In this document: piece by piece, positions 34,271 to 45,300 of the stretch | Position numbering within the stretch: position 1 is the stretch's first letter | How the letters are laid out: each line of letters starts with the position of its first letter | Assembly (NCBI GenBank): GCA_030248065.1 | Contig: JASAMV010007765.1 | Coordinates: 117,309 to 181,308, forward strand | Direction of reading: 5' to 3' | Length of the DNA stretch: 64,000 bases | Source of the DNA: Rhynchonema sp. JSB1_4 | Lineage: Eukaryota; Nematoda; Chromadorea; Monhysterida; Xyalidae | Translations under genes and position numbers: made by a program | The notes under the pieces: generated by a model | Databases searched by the model: none | The model's input: only the letters and a program-made list of their open reading frames with translations | Told to the model about the DNA's origin: nothing

Positions 34271-34698
34271 CAGTGGTGTAGCTACCCAGGCGGGGCGGCA
34301 ACCTACTGTACCACCCAAAATGTGGGGCGGCAACCTACCTACTGTACCAGCCGAGCTAGGGGGGGGGGGGGGGGTCGTACCACTTGGGGGGGGGGGGGTC
34401 ATCTGGAAACCGAAATTTTTTATGTCTAAATACTGAAGAAAATGTGGCCTAAAACACTAATTTCGCGCGCAGCGCGCGATTTTTCGCCTATTTGCAGACA
34501 AATATGCTAATTTTATGCAATTTTAAGCCAAAAATGAATGTTTTGGGTAAAAAGTTAGGTGGGGCGGCAACCTACCTACTGTACCAGGGGAGGGGCGGCA
34601 ACCTACCTACTGTACCAGGCGAGGGGCGGCAACCTACCTACTGTACCTTGGGGGGGGGGGACCCCCCCCCCCCCCCCCCCCCCCCAGCCACACCACTG
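34271..34698. mobile_element. hAT-like MITE, family D copy 1
   Basis: A perfect 8-bp duplication AGCATAAG flanks it (34263-34270 and 34699-34706). The ends are CAGTGGTGTAGCTACCCAGG and CAGCCACACCACTG. Both ends have tandem GGGGCGGCAACCTACC units, and the core has TTCGCGCGCAGCGCGCGA near 34462. Confidence 0.88.
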
Positions 34699-34762
34699 AG
34701 CATAAGGTATCCCCACGATTTTCATTTCACCCCGTAGGTATATCCCCCGATTTTGCCCCGAA

Positions 34763-35221
34763 CAGTGTTGGAGGTGGGGGGGGGGGTTGGGGGGGTCCCC
34801 CCCAGTACAGTAGGTATCCCCCCCTCGCCTGGTACAGTAGGTATGCCCCCCGATGTTTGGCATGGTACAGTAGGTATCCCCCCCCCGATTTTCACCCCGG
34901 TACAGTAGGTATCCCCCCGATTTTGCCCCAAAAGTGCCTATTTTTGACCAAAATGGCCAAAATTAGTGTAAAATCAGTGGTTTTTACCACAAATTACCCA
35001 AAATTCGCGCGCTCCGCGCGCAAATACTACGTTTTCACACGTTTCCACAAATAAAAAACAAAAAAAAAATTTACACCCCAAAACCAAACCCCCCCAACCC
35101 CCCCCTAGGTACATAACCCCCCCCAGGCCATCGACTCTGGTACAGTAGGTATCCCCCCCCTCTCCGAGCGCGGTACAGTAGGTAAGGTATCCCCCCTCCG
35201 TCCAGAGTACCTCCAACACTG
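34763..35221. mobile_element. hAT-like MITE, family E
   Basis: A perfect 8-bp duplication GCCCCGAA flanks it (34755-34762 and 35222-35229). The ends are CAGTGTTGGAGGTG and TACCTCCAACACTG. Both ends have tandem GGTACAGTAGGTATCCCCC units. It appears inserted in an older family E copy that starts near 34149. Confidence 0.88.
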
Positions 35222-35313
35222 GCCCCGAAAGTGTCATTTTTTTCAAAAATGGCCAAAATTAGTGGTTTTTTCCCTCAAATTAACCAAAATTCGCGCGCCA
35301 CGCGCGGAAGATA

Positions 35314-35603
35314 AAGGCAGTCTACGGGAGGTTGTCACTCAGCCCCCGAATACCGTAACCCACCGTAATTTTGATCTGCAAGGATCGTGTCGAGACCATT
35401 TTGTTTTTTATCTATGTTTTGCGTGTTAACGCCAACACCAACTAATATTTCGAAGTTTTGGGGATCGACGCGCATGATGACAATTTCCAGCTTGCTGCCG
35501 CTAATACACGTGTCGATAAGCAGCGATCAGCATGAGTCTCGCAACGATCTCACTTGCGGTGGGTTACGGTATTCGGGGGCTGAGTGACACCGTAGACTGC
35601 CTT
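35314..35603. mobile_element. TA-flanked MITE with about 50-bp TIRs, copy 2
   Basis: The ends are AAGGCAGTCTACGGGAGGTT and GACTGCCTT, bounded by TA on each side. The interior is the reverse complement of the copy at 937-1230, so the two inserted in opposite orientation. Confidence 0.85.
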
Positions 35604-35688
35604 TAAATCCAGAGTTGGATTCCGTTTATGTGAATTCTATCTCCCGCTCCCGCGATCTGTGTCCCAGTTGAAAGCTGCGTAATGTTTC

Positions 35689-35790
35689 ATGTGTGGTCGC
35701 GGTAGCATTTTGGGAAAAGCTAGTCCAGTTTCAAGATTGACTTCCCTTTTTCTCAAGCCGTCTTCAGGATCTGACTCGGATTCCGATATC
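35689..35790 (+). CDS. Orphan first exon of an unidentified gene (partial)
   Basis: The ATG opens a 34-codon exon (MCGRGSILGKASPVSRLTS to PSSGSDSDSDI) ending at a strong GTGAGT donor in phase 0. No in-phase continuation is visible before the MITE block at 35942-37212. Composition is unlike the surrounding repeats. It may be a real 5' exon whose gene was separated by insertions, or a relic. Confidence 0.3.
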
Positions 35791-35941
35791 GTGAGTTTTT
35801 GTTTTTCGTTTTTATTTCTGTTTTGGATCGCATTCTGTTTTTTTCTCCGCCATTCACGTATTTACACATGTTTTTTTATGTATTTTCCTGCCCTCTCGCC
35901 TCGCCGGTACGGCATGTGGCCCCCCCGCACTGAAGTGCAAT

Positions 35942-36785
35942 CAGTGGTGTCGTTGGGAAATCAAAAAGGATACCGGATACCCAAAATCCAAAATTTTCGG
36001 ATACCGGATACCCAAAATGAAAAATCTCGGATACCAGGGGGGGTTGCCTCCAGTGGTGTACTGTAGTAGCTACCCAGGCGGGGCGGCAACCTACTGTACC
36101 ACACCACCCAAAATGCGGGGCGCAACCTACCTACTGTACCAGCCGAGCTAGGGGGGGGGTCGTACCACTTGGGGGGGGGTCATCTGGAAACCGAAATTTT
36201 TTATGTCTAAATACTGAAGAAAATGTGGCCTAAAACACTAATTTCGCGCGCAGCGCACGATTTTTCGCCTATTTGCAGACAAATATGCTAATTTTATGCA
36301 ATTTTAAGCCAAAAATGAATGTTTTGGGTGAAAAGTTAGGTGGGGCGGCAACCTACCTACTGTACCAGGGGAGGGGCGGCAACCTACCTACTGTACCAGG
36401 TGAGGGGCGGCAACCTACCTACTGTACCTAGGGGGGACCCCCCACTCCCCCCAGCTACACCATTGGTTGCCTCCCAAAATAAAAAATCTCGGATACCCAG
36501 GGGGGGTTGTTCAAAAAAAGTCAATTTTTTAGACGAAAATTGAGCAAAATTGGTGTTGGAAGCGCAAAAACGGTCATTTTTGGGGGATATGCTTGCGCCA
36601 GCAAGCGATTTTGAGCATTTTAGAGGTAAAAATGGGTGATTTTACAGTTTTCGGAAAAATTTTAGGGTAGGATACCCCTGGACAAAAAGTCAGGATACCG
36701 GATACCCCTGGGTGAAAAAATCAAGATACCGGACACCGGATACCAGGGGGTAACCCGTAACCCCCCCCCCCCAACGACACCACTG
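35942..36785. mobile_element. hAT-like MITE, family C, interrupted by family D
   Basis: A perfect 8-bp duplication AGTGCAAT flanks it (35934-35941 and 36786-36793). The ends are CAGTGGTGTCGTTGGG and CAACGACACCACTG. It contains a complete family D element at 36051-36465. Confidence 0.88.
36051..36465. mobile_element. hAT-like MITE, family D copy 2, nested in family C
   Basis: A perfect 8-bp duplication GTTGCCTC flanks it (36043-36050 and 36466-36473). The ends are CAGTGGTGTACTGTAGTAGC and CAGCTACACCATTG. It is close in sequence to the copy at 34271-34698, so both are recent. Confidence 0.88.
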
Positions 36786-36832
36786 AGTGCAATTTGAAAG
36801 GATGTTTTTTCGCTTGTAATCGAATTTAGTCG

Positions 36833-37212
36833 GGTTTTTTGGGACCCGACACCCGACACTTACGATTCAAAACATCAGTTTTGCTGAGAGAAGAACTTTG
36901 AGAGAAAAATTTCTTCGGACCAAATGTTTTCGAAGACGCAGAATGTGACATTTTGGTGTTTATTTCGTGTGAAAAAACTTGAATTCAGTAACCTGGGCCA
37001 AAAAAGAGCACTAATGTTGCAAATGAGCAAAAATTTGCCTGTTTTTGGTCCAAAAACTGGTGTCGGGTGTCGGGTTTTTTCAAAAACTAGATGTCGGGTG
37101 TCGGGTTTTTTTGCAACTGTCGGGTGTCGGGTGTCGGCTTTTTTTCTCAGATGTCGGGGATCGGATACTTCCAGATGTCGGGTACCCCCCCCCCCCCGAC
37201 CTCTAACCCTAG
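36833..37212. mobile_element. Truncated hAT-like MITE, family H copy 2
   Basis: It matches 24855-25254, including GGGACCCGACACCCGACACT, the GAATGTGACATTTTGGTG core and the CCGACCTCTAACCCTA end, but lacks the left end. Confidence 0.75.
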
Positions 37213-37274
37213 TAGTCTCTGGGGGGTGTCTCGAGTAAGTCCGAAACCTTCCCCCCCCTAGGGTATCTTGGGTC

Positions 37275-37562
37275 GATTGGCCTGCCACCACACTGCCCTA
37301 CCCGCCCCGCCCTGGTACACTACCCCCTACCCGCCCCGCTCTGGTACCCTCGCGCGCTACGCGCGATATATGCACTTTATAGCATAAAAATAGGCACCCA
37401 AATAGACTTGTATTGTACCCTACCCGCCCCGAAAAATCTTCCCCCTCCCCCCAAACCGGATTCCCTCCCAAGATTCCAGGTACACTCTGCTACCCCCTAC
37501 CCGCCCCGGATTTTTTCACCTATGTACCTTACCCCTCCCCCCGCCAAAGTAGCCACATCACT
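37275..37562. mobile_element. hAT-like MITE, family B copy 3 (inverted)
   Basis: The right end CGCCAAAGTAGCCACATCACTG is the inverse of the family B start. The interior has CCCTACCCGCCCCG arrays and a CGCGCGCTACGCGCG core hairpin near 37347. The left boundary is not sharp, and no target duplication was found. Confidence 0.65.
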
Positions 37563-37877
37563 GACCTCAGGTGAACCCTTTTCGGTCTAAAATGACCAAA
37601 AATCGGGTCAAAATCGACCAAAAGTGCAAAAAATGGCCCGACCAAGTCGAAAAATCCGCTCCGGTTGCAGAATTGAACACGTGACAAAAACGTGGTAATA
37701 AATTACTGTCGACCGGCTGAAAATTTTTCCGTTTTTAGGTAAAGTTGTCTTATCAAGTTGTCAATTTTACTGCAGACCTAGTTACAAGTACGCCTAATTA
37801 CACGCGCCGCAAAGTTGCATCCAATCCAGCAATAAGAGCAATCATATTGATCTCATACAGATCGTTTCTCGATCACA

Positions 37878-40042
37878 ATGCCGACCGAACCTAAAGATCT
37901 GCCTCCGCCCAAACGTGCGACTGCGTTTCAGGTAACTACTGGGAGTTTCAGACCCTGTGCACTGACATATTCTAGTTTTTGTGTTCCCAGAGATTGTCAT
38001 ACTATTTCAGGTTCTCGATGGCAAGGATCTGTCTGGAAAATCTTATTTGGTCACTGGAGCAAATTCAGGCATCGGTCAGTTTGCTTTGATCTTGATCATT
38101 TCATCGGACACGGTTCGGGTTCACAAAACCATTTGCAAGAGGAAAATCGTTGCCTTGCCCAGGATTCGAAACCGCTCGCGCGTTGGCTGTCCATGGCGCA
38201 AGGGTACTGCTGGCGTGTCGCAATATGGGTGCCGCTGAAGCCAGTTGTGAAAAGATTACCAATGAAAAGGTTACCATTTTCGGCTGTTTGCTTCAAGTTC
38301 AGTTCGCGACGTTTCAATTACGTTCAGCCGTCAGCATTAGTCGAAACGGTAAAACTTGACCTTGGTGACTTCAAATCAGTGGAGAATTGTGCGAAAGCGC
38401 TCAATGAGGATGATCGGTATCGTATCATGTATTTATTTTCATGCCCGTAATTTCACACCAGCTCCTGAATATATGGTCACAACGAATATGCGTATGGTCC
38501 AGCCACGAACTCATGAGACGACTTATTTTGAAGTTGACCTGAGCGGATCCAATAATGTTTCGGTTCCACGTATTTCGGAAATGAAAGAAAGAGAAATGCA
38601 TGTATTTTTTTAAAAACACGCTCTCCACCTCGGTGCGTAAATTCCCTTTTGACTCCCAAAACATTTGTGTGTTGAACGATGTTGCTTTTCGCGTAAGCAC
38701 GCAACAAATTGAGGTCAGCCAGCTGGAAGTTGTCATCATGTCTCTCGGCCCAATCTCTTTCTTTTGTTTGCGAAAACCCGTGTAACCGGCGCATTTTTTA
38801 ATCTGGCCAAGCAAGCTTTAAAAACAGTCGTCTCATGAGCACGTGGTAGGACTATACAATAATGAATAATGACTGCATGTACGCAGGTATTTTCTCCGTT
38901 TGAGTGTTCATCAACTTTTTTTATCGCGCAGGCCATTACACTGTTTGATTCTGAACGCTGGTGTGTACAATCCAAATCCCCGAGTTACCTCTGCTGGACT
39001 GGAGGCTACATTCCAAGTCAATCATTTGGCGCACTTCTACTTGGCGAAGCTTTTGGAAGAGAAAATGATCAAGTCGGCGCCGTCACGTATTGTGGTCGTT
39101 GCCACCGTTGGTCACAAGTGAGATCTAGTTTTGTAAAATGGCTCGTTAGATACCGGACTGCGTATACCGTGCATCAGGTTATCGTCAGTGCGAATGTATG
39201 ATGGCCAGCGCAGTATGACCCCAAAACAAACGGGCTGTTGTCGTGTTCACGTAAAACATCACGGGTTGTCAAAGACGTATTATTGAGTGGGTGTCGACGC
39301 TATAAACTAACTAACGGGTTGTCAAAGACGTATTATTGAGTGGGTGTCGACGCTATAAACTAACTAACGGGTTGTCAAAGATGCACAAATGTCGTCAGTA
39401 CAAATTCCTTTCTTACGATCCAGGGGTTGGCGTATCGGCACCACTCCATTATCGGATATCACCCGTGAGAATTTCTCCCCGACTTCCCCGCCCAACCAGC
39501 CACTAAGAGCGTACGCGCTATCAAAATTGGCCAATGTGCTACACGCCAAGGGGCTGCAGAAACGGCTTGGTTAGATTAGAGTTTTTTCTTGAAATCTCCC
39601 AATTGTAAATGTATCATCAAAGCTATTTTGCAGGCAGCAAAGGTGTGACGGCGTGCAGTCTGCATCCGGGTGTGATCAAGACAAACATTGACCGCAATTC
39701 GGGACTCTGGAAGTTCCTGTTTGCAACTTTGGCCACGCCGTGGAGAATCACTGAGGTATTATTGCGGAATAAATGACTTCTGGCCTTGAAAGTCCAAATT
39801 CTTGACGTTGTTACAAACTCTAGCATCCATGATCATGTGTTGCATTGTGTTCTCAGGAGCAAGGCGCAGCGACCAGTGTCTATTGTGCCAGTGTGGATGA
39901 TCTGTCCGATTTCGGCGCTGGTCAATACTTCGCCGACTGTCGGGTTGACACGGCCGCCGAGGCATCTGAGGATCCGGCACGTGTCGAAGCCATGTGGACA
40001 TTGAGTGAAACATTGATTGATGAATGGAAAAGTAAGCAATAA
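37878..40042 (+). CDS. WWOX-like short-chain dehydrogenase lacking WW domains
   Basis: Eight exons join in phase to 317 aa: 37878-37931, 38011-38074, 38163-38269, 38328-38416, 38932-39117, 39424-39569, 39634-39755 and 39857-40042. The fold is a classical extended SDR: cofactor motif VTGANSGIG near residue 31, ILNAG, FQVNHLAHFYLAKLLEE, catalytic YALSK, then SLHPGVIKTNI and EQGAATSVYCASVDDL. The FQVNHLxHFYL and QGAATxVYCA strings favour WWOX over retinol dehydrogenases RDH11-14. Full WWOX has two N-terminal WW domains; here only 18 residues precede the SDR (MPTEPKDLPPPKRATAF), so the protein is the enzyme domain alone, or upstream exons were missed. Introns hold a TIR element (38503-38846) and a 53-bp tandem repeat. 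Confidence 0.82.
38503..38846. mobile_element. TIR element in WWOX-like intron 4
   Basis: The left end CCACGAACTCATGAGACGAC returns inverted as GTCGTCTCATGAGCACGTGG at the right. It is about 344 bp and non-coding. The superfamily is undetermined because no clear target duplication is seen. Confidence 0.6.
39259..39383. repeat. 53-bp tandem repeat, about 2.3 copies
   Basis: Two perfect units beginning ACGGGTTGTCAAAGACGTAT are followed by a partial third, in the intron between WWOX-like exons 5 and 6. Confidence 0.9.
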
Positions 40043-40658
40043 GCAAATAACTTGGATAGTCTTGAAGTAATAGCCACGTCTGGTATGTACAAATATATTC
40101 ATTTTTATCAAGTCGTTTATCCCAATTACCGATTTCGTTAAAATACAAGGGGCTGTATTTTTTCACTGACCACATTTGTTTTTATGGGGCTCTGTATACG
40201 CGTGGACGTTTTCTACATGCGCTGGTGCACCTTTGTCGACTTCGTTTTATTTTACTTTCACAAATATATTCATATCGACCAGGTTGTCCCAGTCGTTCTC
40301 TAACTGCAGTCCAGTTACTTTATTTTCAGCTTTTTGTTATTTGCCAACTTTCGCTCTTGATGAATTTGGTGATATTCTTGTGTGATCAATACCTTATCAA
40401 TTTCCGGTGCTATTTGTGCAGCGATACTTAGTCTTGCCCTTCATCTGTGATGACAAAATTGTTTCCATTGTCACTTTTTCACAACGTGCAGCGATCAAAC
40501 AGAAAAGTCATATCAAGAAGATAAACAATGACATTTATCAGTTAACTCGCTTGCACCTTCATATAGATGGTCTGTTTGGTATTATCCATCTTTACAATAT
40601 CGAATCAATATGAACGAATTTTATTTCCGCAAAATTTCTTTGTTGTCAGAAAATCTGC

Positions 40659-41811
40659 ATGCGACCGTTGCTGGCGTCATCGTGTGGAAACTGCCGTTTT
40701 GCATTCAAATGCTGGGCCATGAGCACAGCGACAGACCCGCATCCTGATATTTCCAGCAACTTGACCCTGGTGCTGGACAAGATTCAAAAGGTGAACTATT
40801 GCCATTCTGGAGTGAACATCGTTCCATTTTTTGTGTTTCAGACGTATGAATTGTCCGATGCCGCCGCTCGTCACAGCTGTGTGCCTCGTCTTGTGGCCGT
40901 CAGCAAAACCAAACCCATCGAGCTGATTCGGGATGCGTACGGTGCTGGACAACGACATTTTGGGGAAAATTATGTTCAGGCAGGTTGAGCAACAACTCGC
41001 ATGCTATTTATGGTCACTGGCTTTTGTTCAACTCCAGCCTTTCTTCAGGAACTTGTTGAGAAAGCGAGCGACTCTGGGTTGAAGGCTGATTGTCCCGACA
41101 TTCGCTGGGTTGTCATCGGTAACGTACAGTCGAACAAAGTGAATAAACTGTTGGCAGCACCGAACCTGGACACTATAGAGACTGTGATTTCGGTGAAATT
41201 GGCCGAACAGCTGAATAACGCTTGGCAAAGGCTGCGTGCTGACGCCGATAAACGATTGAGGGTGTTCGTACAGGTATATTTTGACGAAACGTATCGCTTA
41301 CTGTATGTGCCACCCAGGTTATGTATGGCCATTTGGAATAAAGACACCAGTGTTCATATTGATCAACGTGTTGGCTGAACGTTCAGGTGAACACCAGCGG
41401 TGAAGATCAGAAATCGGGCTTGGCTCCCGCTGAAGCAATTGAGTGCGCTACATACATCACCGATCAATGTTTAGGACTGGAATTCGTCGGATTCATGACG
41501 ATCGGTGCTCTTGCTCACAGGTAATCTATTAGCGATAAACACTACGTTCTGTTCGTAAAATCAATATAACATTTATGTTTTGTAGTCTGGCCAGTGGATC
41601 ATTGGATGCTGATGACGACAATCCCGATTTCACGCGGTTGGTCACCACCCGACAGCAATATTGCGATTTGGCAGGTATCGGTGACCCGAAAACAGTAGAG
41701 TTATCAATGGGCATGTCGGCTGATTTCGAGACCGCCATTCGAATGGGAAGCTCAAATGTCCGAGTGGGAAGTGCCATATTTGGAGTGAGAACACCAAAGT
41801 CACAATCTTGA
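40659..41811 (+). CDS. PLPBP: Pyridoxal phosphate homeostasis protein (PLPBP/PROSC, YggS family)
   Basis: This family binds PLP on a TIM-barrel lysine and buffers cellular vitamin B6. Exons are 40659-40790, 40842-40979, 41049-41273, 41387-41520 and 41586-41811, giving 284 aa from the first Met or 264 from the Met at 40719, near the human length. Visible motifs: LVAVSKTKP (the lysine is the PLP ligand), [46 protein letters not shown], and [20 protein letters not shown] followed by VRVGSAIFG. Intron 1 is 51 bp with no stop in frame, so its retention would simply add 17 residues. Intron 2 starts GCAGGT rather than GT; only this GC donor keeps the family sequence in frame. Confidence 0.92.
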
Positions 41812-42328
41812 CAGTCTTATCGGTAGCTTTTTTGTTTCATCGATTGTCCTCGTTTCGATTATTGTGATAGTTCTATAGTGTGTGACGTTCTATTGTTGGA
41901 TAGTCATAGGTAATTTGGGATGCATGTCAATATCAGCTTTGTACGAAGAACAAACAGTAGCATCGTTTGTTTTGCTCTGTATGTTCAATTGCATTCTTAT
42001 GATTTCTGCCCGTTTTCTTGTCTGGTTGTGATAAACTTCTTCAAAACTATCGCGTCATGATTAATTTCTGCTGCGTCCGGTGTTCATACACGCCGCATAA
42101 TTGTGCACCTATTTTTACGCAGATATGCTTACCAGTGTGATGCTTTGATTCCAATGCACAATGTTTTGACTCAGAATCCATCCAATTATGCAACATTCCA
42201 CTGCATCAGTAACCAGTCTGCCGGTGTCTGAGTTCATGACCAGTGACCAGCAGGTGTCAGCAAAGAATCCCACCTCCAATGATATCTGTTAGTTTTCATA
42301 TTTTTTTTCAAGAAAACTTTCCGGAGTT

Positions 42329-45300
42329 ATGTTGCACCAGTCCCAGGCATTTTCAGTTATTCGGTTGGGTTCACTAGAATGCAGCTCTGCTTACGTCGAG
42401 TTTGGTCGCACCAAGGTCTTCTGCACAGTGTGAGTTTATGTTCGTTCTTCGTTGCCACGTTAGGTTTGCCTGATTCAAAACGTCTCATTAGAGTCCTTTT
42501 TTAAAGGACTCGGGACACAACCACAGGAAAGGTAGCAGGGCGAAGTATTATACACCGTTGGAAAGCATTACGAAATTACGTATCGTGCACGAAGTTTAAG
42601 CTTTTGGAGATTCGCTATCTGTTGCTGGAGGGAATTTTGGCTATCGAAAGAAGTGAATTTGTCCAAGATTTGCAACAACCGGCACAGAAACGAAAAATGA
42701 GCTTGAGATCAAGTAAAACATCCATAGGATCGCAACAGCTTCTGGCAATGCTGTGGCTACTCTGGCACAAAGCGCGGCCTCAAATTTTACGGAGAAACTT
42801 GTGTTCTCGAAAGATGTGGCCGACTTTTGGAACGTTTCGTACCGTCCCCGAGTGAAAAACCGCTTTGAGTCACTGAAGTTATTGCGATACGTTAAGCAGA
42901 AGCTGTTGTGATCTCACGCATATGTTATGGTAAATTTCCAAATTCGCTGCCGCACAGTAAAGTACGCCCCATAGTTAATGTCAGGTTCTAACCCCGTAAA
43001 TCAACTTGTGAAACATTACACACACGCAGCTTGCCAGCCAGCCAAGCAGCTGCGCGCAATGTTTCAGAACCGCGCATGGTTAGCGTTCGGGTTTATAACT
43101 TGACATTAACTATGGGGCGTATTTTACTGTGCGGCAGCGAATTTGGAAATTTACTATACTTGACTTCCAGCTCATTTGGGGTTTCTGTGCCGGTGGTTCC
43201 AAATCTTGAAAAAATTCAGTTTTTTTGTGAACGAAATGCCCCTCCACCACGAGATAGAGGAACTTCAACGAGCTCAAAATGTGTGCATGAGATGTACTGC
43301 CAGAATGCTTTCGAACGGCACATAACACTTTGCCCTGCTACCTTGCCTGCGGTTGTGTCCCGAGCCGTGCTATTTTAACATTTCAGACTTGGACCAAAGG
43401 AAATGTCACGCGATGCCGGGTTTTCAGCCGATGTGAACAGCACTGGACGCTTATTGGTGTGTTCCTTCTTGTTTTTTTTGTTTTGATGGTCCTATTTTTA
43501 CTCGGGGCGATGGGTTCGTGCAAGCAGTGTGTGTGGTCTCAAAGAAGGATAAGTTCAATATATACTGTAGCATAAATGGTTATTCACTAAACAATCACAA
43601 AACGTGGTCATTCAGAAATATCGTGTTAAACATTCAGCAGAAACCGACAACGTAAACAGTAATAAAGACAACATTTCACGTCGGTTTTGTTGGTTCATCT
43701 TTTGTTGTGCACTTTTGCTGTATTGCGGTTCACTTGTTGTCAACTGAGACGAGTGTCACTAGTGTCACATTCTGATCGTGATAATCTCTGGTTCAGCATT
43801 GCGATTGCGCTTGCTTAACAGCATCAAAGGCAATCGTGCTGCTATTGCACCATGTGTTGCTGCTGTTTTCACTGTCTTACCCAAAGGCACCAGGTGTTCA
43901 TACGCAAATGACCCCAGGGCCAAAAGTAAGCCCACGCACAGCACCAGAAGAGAACCAAGCAGGTGGTCCAACTTTAGTGGTGTTGGAGTTGTTGTCATTT
44001 GGGTGTCGACGCGTGATTTTGAACTGAAATGCATTGTTTAGCACTGGCTAACCCGCAATGCGTTAGGGAACCGGAGAACGACAATGCTCACTTGGGACAG
44101 TTCTCCTCCGGTGGCATGTTTCGATACCTATCGAATATGACAGGAATCTCGCTGATCTGCTCCAATATTGCATTGTTAATTCGATCCATGTGCGGGAATC
44201 CTTTCCGGAACGGCAGAGACAGAAGATTGGACGGCAGTCCCAACTCCTTTGCTACGACAGCCCGAATATCGCAATTCCTTGATGCAATAAATTCGCCTGC
44301 CAAGCCCGGCGTCAGCATGATCGATCTTTGACTGGTTTTTATTAGATCTAGTCCATCGAATAGAGTATTCACTTCAACTGGCTGATTGGTCTCCAAGATT
44401 GTAACTAATCGGGCAAGATTTGCGCTTAACTTGGTGCTGATGTTGTTATTGTCCGCCTGTTTGTTGAAAACCTAGACAAAATTACAGTGAAGTAGATTCG
44501 TTCTTGTGAAAACATTCATTTCTGACCGCTACTTTCTCAAACAAGCAGCTAACCTGTGTTTCGCGTATAATTTTGTCAAAAAGTGCGTTATTTGATGTGC
44601 GCACAAATTGTAGTTGTCCTTGTTCCAGACGGTCGAGAAACTCATCAACGTTCTTAAAGCTTCGAGTGTTCAATGGCAACAGCAAGCTCGTAAGCAGTAA
44701 TCCCTCATAGAGCGATACAAACGCTGTGCTTGCAAAACCGAAAATTACAAGCAAGCATCGAATCGAACCATGTTTCTTTTGCACATTGCTGTCGTTGCTC
44801 GAGCTTTCAAAGAGACTGAACATTGCGCGCCATGACTGTCGTTCGCGGTCTTTGTGCTTGGTTAGCCATATTGTTTCATTCGATTTTGATGTGACCCAGA
44901 ATAGAGTAAGGAGACCAAAGCAAATAATCCACAGCTCCGGCACAAACATCTGCAAAATCTTGTGTATAAAAGCTTTTGGAAGCCTATCAAGCTCAAGTAT
45001 GAAAAACCAGACAATGTTTCTTACTCTGGTCAGTAACGTTGCGCTCTCCAATATTGTCGGTGGCGGCAAAAAGCTTGTTGTAAGTATCACGAAATGATAC
45101 TCATAAAAAGGCATACTCCAATCAAAATCTACGTCGACTTCGGGGATGAATCTGCGCATGTTGTTCGCTGCATCAATTTGATTGCGCTCGAAATAATAAC
45201 CAAGATCGTTCATCCTAAAACATTCGCTGAATTTAGTGGAATGGTACTTGATTGACAAAACTGTTACCAACGTGTAATTTTTCGTGGTCCTGGCGTCCAA

